From: Streptomyces soli
GTDB lineage: Bacteria > Actinomycetota > Actinomycetes > Streptomycetales > Streptomycetaceae
Direction of reading: 5' to 3'
Assembly: GCF_003999195.1 (NCBI RefSeq)
Contig: NZ_RJVR01000306.1
Coordinates: forward strand, 1 to 64,000
DNA length: 64,000 nt
The notes beneath the pieces were generated by a model. The model saw only the letters and a list, made by a program, of their open reading frames with translations. It was not told the DNA's origin and ran no database searches. Both the position numbers and the translations under genes were made by a program. Shown piece by piece: positions 46,211-54,028 of this stretch (position 1 is the stretch's first letter; every line of letters begins with the position of its first letter).

Positions 46211-46425
46211 CAGCTCCCACCTGCACCTTCATGCTGACACGCAGACCTACAACGCCCTGCTGCGAGACGTACGGGCACTCGTGGAGCGCGCCGCCGCAGA
46301 GCTCGCACCGGTCCTCTTCCTGCACGGCAACCGGGACCGGGTCGTCCCCAGCTCGCACAGCCAGTGGCTCGCGAGCCACTGCCCCGCCGCCGAGGGCTCC
46401 CGACTCGGAGCACCCGCCGCAGTCC
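46211..46425 (+). pseudogene. Alpha/beta-hydrolase fragment
   Basis: An open but start-less segment encodes HLHLHADTQTYNALLRDVRALV followed by LAPVLFLHGNRDRVVPSSHSQWLA. The latter is the strand and loop carrying the catalytic Asp (HGNRDRVVP) in alpha/beta hydrolases. The nucleophile elbow and the catalytic histidine are missing. It abuts the IS256 remnant, as if the insertion and later deletion destroyed the host gene. Confidence 0.6.
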
Positions 46426-46439
46426 AGGTCGCCGACAGG

Positions 46440-46908
46440 TGGCTCCTGGCGGGCCGCGTACCTGAACGATGCCCGCAGCAGGTGAACCACACATATTTGT
46501 ACAACGGTTCGGGGCCAGACCTCGCCGACCCCGGTCAGCCGCCGCTGCCGCTTCTTGATGATGGCCGGCTCGCAGGAGCCCTCCCGATCGCGGGGCACGT
46601 CGATCTCGACCGGGCCGATATCGGTCAGCACCGTCTTGGACCTGGTGCCGTTACGGCTGTCGCCGCCGTCCTTGCCCGCCGGATCGTGCTTGTCATAGCC
46701 GAGATGGTCGGTGATCTCGCCCTCTAGAGCGGACTCCAGAACCGTCTTGGTCAGCTGCTGCAGCAGCCGCCCTCACCAGTCAACTGCAGCCCCTTACTCC
46801 GGGCCTGCTCGACGAACTGGTCGATCAGCTTCTGCCGACCGCCGGGGCCTCCCACAACGGTGCCGCCTGATCGTCGGCACCCACAGGCTCGGTCTCGGTG
46901 TCAGTCAC
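46440..46908 (-). pseudogene. IS256-family transposase, frameshifted and internally deleted
   Basis: Minus-strand pieces in successive frames match an IS256 (MULE-type) transposase: a GTG start, KLIDQFVEQARSKGLQLTGEG, LLQQLTKTVLESALEGEITDHL, then SRNGTRSKTVLTDIGPVEID and FxP-like EPAIIKKRQRRLTGV. The sequence then jumps directly to WPRTVVQICVVHLLRASFRYAARQ, which in complete enzymes lies far downstream. The catalytic Asp residues between are therefore lost. At least two frameshifts precede the deletion. Confidence 0.85.
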
Positions 46909-47009
46909 TTGATGTCTCTTCCTTGATCATCAATTACACCGGAGACCGTCCAGACCCTCATGACGAAGCAGGACATCCACGCAGAACACCGGGGCCCTGA
47001 GCGATGAGG

Positions 47010-47969
47010 TTAGCTGCCGTTTGTGGTGTTTCCTGCTTCTGGCTGGGCGGCGGCCGCGACCGTGACGGCCGCACGGACGAAGGCGGCGACGGCTGCCGAG
47101 TGCGAGGCCTGCGACCACGCCACGGCCAGGGTGGCTGGCTCCAGGTCGCTGACCGGCCGGTAGGCGATCTCGGGCCGCGGATACCGCCAGGCGACCGAGG
47201 CGGGGAAGAAGCAGACCATGCTGCCAAGCTCGACGAGCCTGAAGATCTCTGGCAAGTCCGAGGCGCTTCGCGCTTCGCTCGCCGCGGGCGCGTCGTTCCC
47301 GGCTGGGCTGGGCTGATGGTCGCGTGCCCCGGCAGAGCCGTGCGCGCCGGGAGCGACGCCCTGGTCCGCGGGAGATCCGCCGGGAAGGCTCCGGCCTGCC
47401 AGGTCGGCCAGGCGCAGGCACGGCTGGGCAGCCAGCGGGTCGGCAGCCGCCATGGCGACCAGGAACGGCTCGGTGACCAGCGGCTCGTAGTCCAGGCCGC
47501 GGTCATCGAAGGGGCTGAGCAGCAGCCCGGCGTCGGCACGGCCGTCGCGCACCGCCTGCGCCTGCTCGCCGAACGGGCCGAGCACCAGCTCGACCGGCAG
47601 GGCTGCTTCCTCCCCGGCATACGCGTCGAGGATCCGCGGCAGCAGGCCGCCGTCGATGTCAGCCTTGAGCGCGAGCCGCAGCCGCGGCGTGGTCTCGCCG
47701 GCGTGCCGGGCCCGCCGGCCAGCGGCGCTGATCGCGTCGAGCGCGGTCCGGGCGTCCTGCAGCAGGACTCTCCCGGCTGGCGTGAGCGTGACCTGGCGCG
47801 TGGTGCGCTTGAGCAACAGCACACCGAGCTGGCGCTCCAGCTCCCGGACCGCGCGGGACAGCGGCGGCTGCGCCATATCAAGCCGCTCGGCCGCGCGCCC
47901 GAAGTGCAGCTCTTCCGCGACCGCGACGAAATACCGGAGCTGGCGCACCTCCAACTCTTTCATACTCAC
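47010..47969 (-). CDS. LysR-family transcriptional regulator
   Basis: LysR-type regulator of 319 residues: winged helix (LRYFVAVAEELHFGRAAERLDMAQPPLSRAV) and effector domain from about residue 95. A stretch of about 45 residues near the middle of the C-terminal domain (GSPADQGVAPGAHGSAGARDHQ) looks unlike the family and may be frame-disturbed or an insertion, though the frame stays open. It is divergent from a quinone-oxidoreductase-like gene, 140 bp away, its probable target. Confidence 0.87.
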   Translation of the reverse strand: MSMKELEVRQLRYFVAVAEELHFGRAAERLDMAQPPLSRAVRELERQLGVLLLKRTTRQVTLTPAGRVLLQDARTALDAISAAGRRARHAGETTPRLRLALKADIDGGLLPRILDAYAGEEAALPVELVLGPFGEQAQAVRDGRADAGLLLSPFDDRGLDYEPLVTEPFLVAMAAADPLAAQPCLRLADLAGRSLPGGSPADQGVAPGAHGSAGARDHQPSPAGNDAPAASEARSASDLPEIFRLVELGSMVCFFPASVAWRYPRPEIAYRPVSDLEPATLAVAWSQASHSAAVAAFVRAAVTVAAAAQPEAGNTTNGS

Positions 47970-48109
47970 AGGGTATCAACGGTGATCGGATCGGTCCTTC
48001 AGGTCCTCCGCCGCGCCCAGTTGACTGGGAGCCACCATCCGCCGGCGCCCGGCACAGTCAGTGCGGCCGGGGCGAGGCAGTAGACCAGCCGAAGAACAGG
48101 AGATGAGCC

Positions 48110-49060
48110 ATGCGTGCTATCGCGGTGCGCAAGACCGGTGACACGCCCGAACTGATGGAGCTCCCCGTCCCCCGCCCGGCGCCAGGAGAAATCCTGGTCA
48201 AACTGGCGGCGGCGTCGGTGAACCCGATCGACGTGGGGATCGCCGAGGGCCTGTTGGACCGTATGCCGCAGGTGTACCCACTCGTCCTGGGCGTGGACGG
48301 CACGGGCCGCGTAGCGAAGGCAGGGGAAGCAGTGCGCGGACTCAAGCCCGGCGACACCGTGCACGGTCAGTTCTTCCGCGCACCCTTGGGCAACGGCACG
48401 TTCGCTGAGTACGCCGTAGTAACGGAATTCCCGGACAGCGGGGCGCTCCAGCGTGTCCCGGACGGCATGCCCGCCGAAATCGCGGCGGCGCTGCCGACCG
48501 CGGGCATGACCGCGCTCGGCGCTGTCGACGCCATCGGCCCGCAGGCCGGGCAGTCGGTCCTGATCGTGGGTGCCACCGGCGGGGTGGGCGTTTTCGCCGT
48601 CCAGCTAGCGGCCGCCTGCGGCGCGGAAGTCATCGCGACCGCCCGGCCCGACGCCGACCGGTGGATCCAGCAACTCGGCGCCGCTCAGACGATCGACTAC
48701 ACGGCCGACGGCATAGCCGAGCAGGTCCGCAAGACCCATCCCGACGGGATAGACGCCCTCCTGGACCTCACCCGCGACCAGGCCCGCTTCAGTGAATACG
48801 CCGGACTCGTGCGCGACGGCGGCACGGCTGTGTCAGCGACCTTCACCGCGACACCAGAGCTGCTCGCCTCCGAACGGATCACCGTAATCCACTTCGTGAT
48901 GCAGGACAAGCCAGACCTACTCGACCGGATCACCGCCAAGGCCGCGTCGGGGAGGATCACGGTCCCCATCCAGCAGACCGTCACGCTGGACGAGGTTCCC
49001 GAAGCACTGGCGCGGATCACCGCGGGCGGCGCACGCGGCAAGACGACGGTAGGCATCTGA
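48110..49060 (+). CDS. MDR-family NADP-dependent oxidoreductase (quinone oxidoreductase-like)
   Basis: Zinc-free medium-chain reductase of 316 residues. GroES-like N-terminal half (PAPGEILVKLAAASVNPIDVGI, LGVDGTGRVAKAG) and a Rossmann half with VGATGGVGVFAVQLAA. AGGAG precedes the ATG. Enzymes of this kind reduce quinones or enones with NADPH. Probably activated by the divergent LysR protein under redox or electrophile stress (inference). Confidence 0.9.
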   Translation: MRAIAVRKTGDTPELMELPVPRPAPGEILVKLAAASVNPIDVGIAEGLLDRMPQVYPLVLGVDGTGRVAKAGEAVRGLKPGDTVHGQFFRAPLGNGTFAEYAVVTEFPDSGALQRVPDGMPAEIAAALPTAGMTALGAVDAIGPQAGQSVLIVGATGGVGVFAVQLAAACGAEVIATARPDADRWIQQLGAAQTIDYTADGIAEQVRKTHPDGIDALLDLTRDQARFSEYAGLVRDGGTAVSATFTATPELLASERITVIHFVMQDKPDLLDRITAKAASGRITVPIQQTVTLDEVPEALARITAGGARGKTTVGI

Positions 49061-49218
49061 TGATGTCGTGACTGCAGCGTTCGCGGCTGACCGCGTGTTC
49101 TGACTAGCCGGGATGAGCTGATCCGACGTCCGGGCTTGCTATGGCGCATTCGCGGCAATTTTGACTTTATCGTGCAGAATCCTCCGTAATCCCACACCCC
49201 TAACAGGAGAAGACCATC

Positions 49219-50280
49219 GTGGACTACGTCAAGCTCGGCACCACGGGCCTTGATGTCTCGCCGATAGCGATCGGCGCGATGACCTACGGCGAGCCCGGCC
49301 GCGGCCACCCGCTCTGGTCGCTCGGTGAGGAAGAGAGCCGCCCGCTCATCAAGCACGCCGTTGAGCAGGGAATCAACTTCTTCGACACGGCGAACATCTA
49401 CTCGCAGGGCTCTAGTGAGGAGATCCTCGGCCGCGCGCTGCGGGACTTCGCGAACCGCGACGACGTCGTGATCGCGACCAAGCTGCGGAATCCGATGCGC
49501 TCGGGCCCGAACGGCAAGGGCCTGAGCCGCAAGGCGATCATGACCGAGGTCGACCATTCGCTCAAGCGCCTCGGCACCGACTACATCGACCTGTACCAGA
49601 TCCACCGCAACGATCATTCGACCCCGCTCGAGGAGACCCTCGAGGCGCTCCACGACCTGGTCAAGGCCGGCAAGGTCCGCTACCTCGGCGCCTCGTCGAT
49701 GCCGGCCTGGGAGTTCGCGAAGGCGCTGCACCTCCAACGCGAGCACGGCTGGGCCCGCTTCGTGTCAATGCAGGACCACTACAACCTGCTCGCCCGCGAG
49801 GAAGAGCGCGAGATGATCCCGCTGTGCCTCGACGAGGGCGTCGGCACGATCGTCTGGAGCCCGCTGGCCCGGGGGCGCCTCGCCCGCGCGTGGACAGACG
49901 CGAAGTCGACCGCGCGAAGCAGCAACGACGGGTTCGCCGACATGCTGTACACGCCACTGACCGAAGCATCCGACCACGACATCGTCGACGCCGTCGGACG
50001 CATCGCGGATGCTCGGGGCGTCGGGCGCGCACAAGTCGCCCTCGCCTGGCTGCACAGCAAGCCGGTCGTCACCGCCCCCCTCGTCGGGACGAGCACGACG
50101 CAGCAGATCGACAACGCGGTCGCCTCGCTCGCGATCAAGCTGAGCGACGAGGAGATCCACGCGCTCGAAGCGCCCTACACGCCGCGCCACGACTTCCAGG
50201 GCGTCTCGGATGACGCCGACATCCGGGCCATCATGGCGCGCCTGCCTCAGTTCACGACGGTGAGCTCTAGGGCGACGTAA
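49219..50280 (+). CDS. Aldo/keto reductase
   Basis: NADPH-dependent (beta/alpha)8 reductase of 353 residues. The catalytic tetrad can be placed: Asp and Tyr in FFDTANIY, Lys in VIATKL and His in YQIHRND. Closest in pattern to AKR family 11/YajO-type enzymes (LGTTGLDVSPIAIGAMTYGEP). AGGAG lies 8 nt before the GTG. A TTGACT box about 60 bp upstream may belong to its promoter. It probably reduces small aldehydes or ketones. Confidence 0.92.
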   Translation: MDYVKLGTTGLDVSPIAIGAMTYGEPGRGHPLWSLGEEESRPLIKHAVEQGINFFDTANIYSQGSSEEILGRALRDFANRDDVVIATKLRNPMRSGPNGKGLSRKAIMTEVDHSLKRLGTDYIDLYQIHRNDHSTPLEETLEALHDLVKAGKVRYLGASSMPAWEFAKALHLQREHGWARFVSMQDHYNLLAREEEREMIPLCLDEGVGTIVWSPLARGRLARAWTDAKSTARSSNDGFADMLYTPLTEASDHDIVDAVGRIADARGVGRAQVALAWLHSKPVVTAPLVGTSTTQQIDNAVASLAIKLSDEEIHALEAPYTPRHDFQGVSDDADIRAIMARLPQFTTVSSRAT

Positions 50281-50299
50281 CAGGTGCACACGATGCCAT

Positions 50300-50625
50300 C
50301 TCAACCTGGACAAGCCCACCACGACGGGCATCGCGCGCAGATCCGAGCCGTCGACCGGCCGCTCGGGAGACGTCCGGAAGCCAGCGGCGCGTAGCTCGGC
50401 AGCACCTCGTGCAGACACTGCCAGACCCCGCGTCGTGCCAGTCACCCAATCGCCCCAGCAGGTCATGCCTGAGCCATAGCCCAGCTCCTGCGGTAGGAAC
50501 TCCACCGGATGCCGGTGTAGAGCACGAACAGGATCCCGCGCAGCACCCTGTGGTCATCCCGACGCTCGCGACCGGGATGGCGATACCGGCGCTGGATCAT
50601 GGTGATGTTCCCGAGACGATTGACT
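50300..50625 (-). pseudogene. IS5-family transposase remnant, multiply frameshifted
   Basis: Minus-strand fragments in rotating frames: RRYRHPGR, DHRVLRGILFVLYTGIRW, then EFLPQELGYGSGMTCW, then GDWHDAG, WQCLHEVL, AELRAAG and VDGSDLRAM. Read together these give the first part of an IS5/IS1647-like DDE transposase. At least four single-base frameshifts and loss of the catalytic second half make it dead. Confidence 0.8.
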
Positions 50626-50670
50626 GGCTTACGGCGGCCGCCCGCATGTGCGGCTGCCGCAAACTGGTGA

Positions 50671-50865
50671 TCACTGCTCGGTGAAGTAGTGGCCCTTCTC
50701 CAGGTCCGCGATCAGCCCGGGCTGCGTGGACTGCCAGCCCAACTGCTTCTGGGTCAGGCGCTGGAGGCCGGGCTGTCCATCGAGACGATGGCGCCGAGGA
50801 GGCCGAAGTGGCCATCGGCCTCGTCCCGAGAAATGCTGGTCACCGGCAGGTTCAACCGCCGGCCG
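50671..50865 (-). pseudogene. C-terminal remnant of an NAD(P)-dependent epimerase/SDR
   Basis: Two overlapping frames encode ISRDEADGHFGLLGAIVSMDSPASS and then LTQKQLGWQSTQPGLIADLEKGHYF before a TGA. This is the substrate-domain end of atypical SDR (NAD-dependent epimerase-like) proteins (..LGW.PT.PGL..D...G.YF). The Rossmann half is gone and a frameshift separates the two pieces. It sits beside the IS5 scar, which may have removed the rest. Confidence 0.6.
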
Positions 50866-50912
50866 ATGGGCCGCGAGCCTCTGACCGCACTGGCATGGTG
50901 AAATCTGGGTAC

Positions 50913-52283
50913 ATGACCGGTATGTCGGTGATCGCGCAGGGGACGCGGAGGGCTGTGCTTGTCGTGGCCGCGACCGTGCTGGTGCTGGTGGCCGCGCTGT
51001 TCACCTCCGGCTCTGCCCATGCCGCGACGAGCATCGAGACGGTCGCGAAGGCGCTGCGCACCAGCCCGGTCTACGTCGACCCGGCCGCTTCCGGAAAGCT
51101 GTCCTCCACCCAGGCCCACGATCTGGCGCAGCGCATCCGCGACACCGGAGTCCCCATCTACGTCGCCGTCCTCCCGGACGACCCGGCCTATGGCGGCAAC
51201 AAGGTCTTCGACCGGCTGCGATCAGCGGTGGGCCGTCCGGGCGTGTACGCCGTGTCGCTGGGCTCTCACTTCGGCGCGGCCTCGGACAGCTCGGTGTTTC
51301 CGGGCAGCACGGCCCAGGCGCTGGCCCAGCGGAATCTGCGGGCCCACCCGGGAGACCCCTCGGCGATCCTGGACGGCTTCGTGGCGGATGTGGCGGCGTC
51401 GGCCGGCAATGGCGGCTCGGACCAGGGCAGCCGGCAGTCGCACGGCACGGGCGGCGTGGGCGGCGTGGGCGGCGTGGGCTCGTTGATCGCACTGGGCGCC
51501 GTGGTGGTGCTGCTCGGCGGGGGCGGACTGCTGCTCGTACGCAGGAACACCGGGCGCCGCCAGGAGCGGGAGCGGGCCGAACTGGAGCAGGTGCGAGGGG
51601 CGGTTGAGGAGGACATCACCGCCTACGGGGAGACCCTGGACCGGCTGGACTTCGTGCCCTCCGACCCTGAGGCGACGCCCGAGATGCTGGAGGACTACGG
51701 CCGCGCGCTGGACGCCTATGAGACGGCGAAGGCACGCTCGGCCGCCGCCCGGCGCCCGGAGGACGTACGCGGGGTGAGTCAGGCCCTGGAGGAGGGCCGC
51801 TTCGCCCTCGCGGTCCTCGACGCCCGGCGCAAGGGGCTTCCGCTGCCCGAGCGGCGCCCGCCGTGCTTCTTCGACCCCCGGCACGGCCCGTCGGTGCAGG
51901 ACGCCGAGTGGGCACCCGAAGGCGGCACGCCGCGCACGGTGCCGGTGTGCGCGGCCGACACGGCACGCCTGGCTGACGGCGCCGACCCGGCGGTGCGCAC
52001 GGTGCCGGTGGGCGGGGAGCGCCGCCCGTACTGGGAGGCGGGCCAGGCGTACGCACCGTGGGCGGGCGGCTACTTCGGGTCGTATGGCTCGATGTTCCTG
52101 CCGGGGCTGCTGGCGGGGACGCTGCTGGGCGGTTCGCTCGGCGGCGGCTATGGCTACGGGTACGGCGGGGACGGCTACGACGGCGGCAGCGGCGGTTTTG
52201 ACGGCGGATTCGGGGACGGCGGCGGATTCGACGGAGGTTTCGGCGGGGGCTTCGGTGACGGGGGCGGAGGCGGCGGCTTCTGA
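50913..52283 (+). CDS. TPM-like membrane protein with Gly-rich C-terminus
   Basis: Membrane protein of 456 residues. A signal/anchor helix (about 10-30) leads to an extracytoplasmic alpha/beta domain (about 35-150, with VAKALRTSPVYVDP and GVPIYVAVLPDDPAYGG), a Gly/Ser linker, a second hydrophobic helix (about 190-210) and a long cytoplasmic helical part. It ends in a Gly/Tyr/Phe/Asp-rich tail (GGFGDGGGFDGGFGGG). The layout resembles TPM-domain proteins. ATG 50913 is preferred; ATG 50895 and 50922 are alternatives, none with a strong ribosome site. Function unknown. Confidence 0.75.
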   Translation: MTGMSVIAQGTRRAVLVVAATVLVLVAALFTSGSAHAATSIETVAKALRTSPVYVDPAASGKLSSTQAHDLAQRIRDTGVPIYVAVLPDDPAYGGNKVFDRLRSAVGRPGVYAVSLGSHFGAASDSSVFPGSTAQALAQRNLRAHPGDPSAILDGFVADVAASAGNGGSDQGSRQSHGTGGVGGVGGVGSLIALGAVVVLLGGGGLLLVRRNTGRRQERERAELEQVRGAVEEDITAYGETLDRLDFVPSDPEATPEMLEDYGRALDAYETAKARSAAARRPEDVRGVSQALEEGRFALAVLDARRKGLPLPERRPPCFFDPRHGPSVQDAEWAPEGGTPRTVPVCAADTARLADGADPAVRTVPVGGERRPYWEAGQAYAPWAGGYFGSYGSMFLPGLLAGTLLGGSLGGGYGYGYGGDGYDGGSGGFDGGFGDGGGFDGGFGGGFGDGGGGGGF

Positions 52284-52299
52284 TCCGTCAGCTGATCCG

Positions 52300-52602
52300 T
52301 CAATGCGACATGGGCGGCCTTGGTTCGAAGCCCGCGGCGAGGTTCCACGGCCCGTGCAGGCTGTTGGCCAGCGGGTTGTAGACCACCTCGACCGCCGGGT
52401 CCTCGATGACCTCGGCGTACGAGTCCCGTAGGTGCTCGACGCCGTGCGCCTCGGCGAGGGCCTCCGCGCGGCCGCGGTCACGGGCAGCGACGGCCACGAT
52501 GCGGTGTCCGGTCGTGCGGGCGGGGTCCACGACGGCGCGCTCTGCGATGCGGGCGGCTCCCAGGATGCCGATGCGCAGGGGTTCCGCGCCGTTGCCCGTC
52601 AT
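52300..52602 (-). pseudogene. Gfo/Idh/MocA oxidoreductase, truncated after the NAD-binding domain
   Basis: About 95 residues of the Rossmann domain remain: LRIGILGAARIAERAVV, VAAVAARD-type VAVAARDRGRAEALAEAHGV and VEVVYNPLANSLHGPWNL. Full-length family members continue with the EKP active-site motif and a 200-residue C-terminal domain; here an unrelated stop follows at once. The ATG overlaps the stop of the ankyrin gene (ATGA), so it was once a coupled operon partner. Confidence 0.75.
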
Positions 52603-53012
52603 GCGGCGCCGAAGAGCTTGAGCAGTTCGTCCTTGCCGAACATGCGGGCGGTGTCAACGGCGGAGGGGGTGCCGGCGGTGGGGTCGGCGCCGCCGTCGAC
52701 GAGGGCCTGGATGACGGCGTCCTCGCCCTTGAAGACGGCGCCGGCGAGGGGGGTCTGACCTCGGTCGTTGGCGCGGTTGGGGTCGGCGCCGCGCTGCAGG
52801 AGGGCGGTGACGGCGTCGGCGTGGCCGTGGTAAGCCGCGAGCATCAGCAGCGAATCGCCCTTGTCGTTGGTGAGGTTGACCGGCACGCCGGCGTCGACGT
52901 AGGCGGCGAGGGTGTCGGTGCCGCCCTGCCGGGCGAGGTCGAAGACCTTGGCGGCGAGCTGCAGCAGCTCGGGGTCGTGCGCGGGCTCTGTGTCGTGTGT
53001 CGGCTCGCTCAT
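52599..53012 (-). CDS. Ankyrin-repeat protein
   Basis: A 137-residue protein with about three ankyrin repeats: TLAAYVDAGVPVNLTNDKGDSLLMLAAYHGH, ADAVTALLQRGADPNRANDRGQTPLAGAVFKGE and DAVIQALVDGGADP. Each has the consensus TPL(A)-x-A helix turn. Such small cytoplasmic proteins bind other proteins; its partner is unknown. It is coupled to the truncated oxidoreductase. Confidence 0.9.
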   Translation of the reverse strand: MSEPTHDTEPAHDPELLQLAAKVFDLARQGGTDTLAAYVDAGVPVNLTNDKGDSLLMLAAYHGHADAVTALLQRGADPNRANDRGQTPLAGAVFKGEDAVIQALVDGGADPTAGTPSAVDTARMFGKDELLKLFGAA

Positions 53013-53057
53013 CGTTCCTCGCTCCAGGGGCGTCGGGGGTCTGTACTGCCGCTGCTT

Positions 53058-53513
53058 CTACCCTACGAGGTGGATCTCCCGCAGGGTGAAGGCGTGCGGG
53101 GTGGCGCCGTGTTTCCGCAGGTGGAGCAGCCGCTGTTCGGCCTCGGCGACGGAGGGGCGGTGTCCGGCCGGCACCCACCACAGGGCGGTGACGGCCTCGT
53201 GGAGGCGCTCGAACCACTCACGCCGGCGGCGCAGCAGGTCGCGGTGGAGGCCGTCGTACATGAAGGCCTTCAGCGAGTCGACGTCCCGCCATACCGACAT
53301 GTTGACAATCAGCCATTCGTCACCGAAGACGCCGATGTCGGTGGCGTTGCCCTCGTCGCTCTGGAGGCGCCAGACGAAGCCCTCGGCCGCGTCGGCGACG
53401 GCGTTCACCGGGTCGAGGCCGGCGACGAATTCGGCGAGCTGTGGAGAGTCCAGTGGGGCCTTGAGGCGGGCGATGTTGATCTGTGCCAGTTCGTGCTCCG
53501 TTAAGGGGGCCAT
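53058..53513 (-). CDS. DUF3291 family protein
   Basis: A 151-residue protein of the DUF3291 (dimeric alpha-beta barrel-like) family: AQINIARLKAPLDSPQLAEFV, NAVADAAEGFVWRLQ, MSVWRDVDSLKAFMY and WFERLHEAVTALWWVPAGHRPS. The tryptophan-rich MSVW and LWWVPAGH blocks are typical. Function unknown; related folds include monooxygenase-like barrels. Confidence 0.85.
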   Translation of the reverse strand: MAPLTEHELAQINIARLKAPLDSPQLAEFVAGLDPVNAVADAAEGFVWRLQSDEGNATDIGVFGDEWLIVNMSVWRDVDSLKAFMYDGLHRDLLRRRREWFERLHEAVTALWWVPAGHRPSVAEAEQRLLHLRKHGATPHAFTLREIHLVG

Positions 53514-53746
53514 GGCGGCAGATTAGCGGGGATGATCACCCGTTCGGGCGACTTCGCTGCTCCGTCGGCGCGACGGTCCGCATGAGGGCGGCCCGGTGCG
53601 GCGATGATCCTGACGGAGCACGGCAAAGCAGCCGCTTGGGCGAAATATTCTACAAATCACCCGTTTGCCGCTTTCCATAATCTATTACTTTCTGTGAGCA
53701 TGGAAGGACTCATGGTGACAGTCCCCATCACACAGGAGTAACCCCC

Positions 53747-53941
53747 ATGATCCTGTCCATTTCAGGCGTCGTCCTGCTCGGCATCATCGTCTTCCTGTTC
53801 TTCCGCAAGGACGGACTCAAGGCGTCCCACGCGATCATCTGCGCTCTCTTCGGCTTCTATCTCGCGGGCTCCGCCATCGCCCCGAGCATCAAGGCCGGCG
53901 GAGCCAGCCTGGCGAGCCTGCTGGGCGGGATCAAGTTGTAG
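53747..53941 (+). CDS. Small membrane protein (64 aa) upstream of the FtsK-like ATPase
   Basis: Two hydrophobic helices (about 3-18 and 29-48) flank the charged turn FRKDGLKASH. ACAGGAG lies a few nt before the ATG. It is 87 bp upstream of, and in line with, the FtsK-like gene and is probably co-transcribed. Homologous small proteins accompany this ATPase in Streptomyces as I recall. Function unknown. Confidence 0.75.
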   Translation: MILSISGVVLLGIIVFLFFRKDGLKASHAIICALFGFYLAGSAIAPSIKAGGASLASLLGGIKL

Positions 53942-54028
53942 CCAGGTCGTCCCGTACGGCCAGACCCCTGGGCCCGGCGCGCTTCTGCCGCTCCGGGCCC
54001 GTCCCGTAACGAACCTCTGGAGCACCAC

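Noticed and set aside
46116..46631. 171-codon minus-strand frame that could be called an intact small transposase
   Set aside because: Only its first 60 residues match IS256, in two non-contiguous pieces; the rest is antisense of a hydrolase fragment, so it is a relic.
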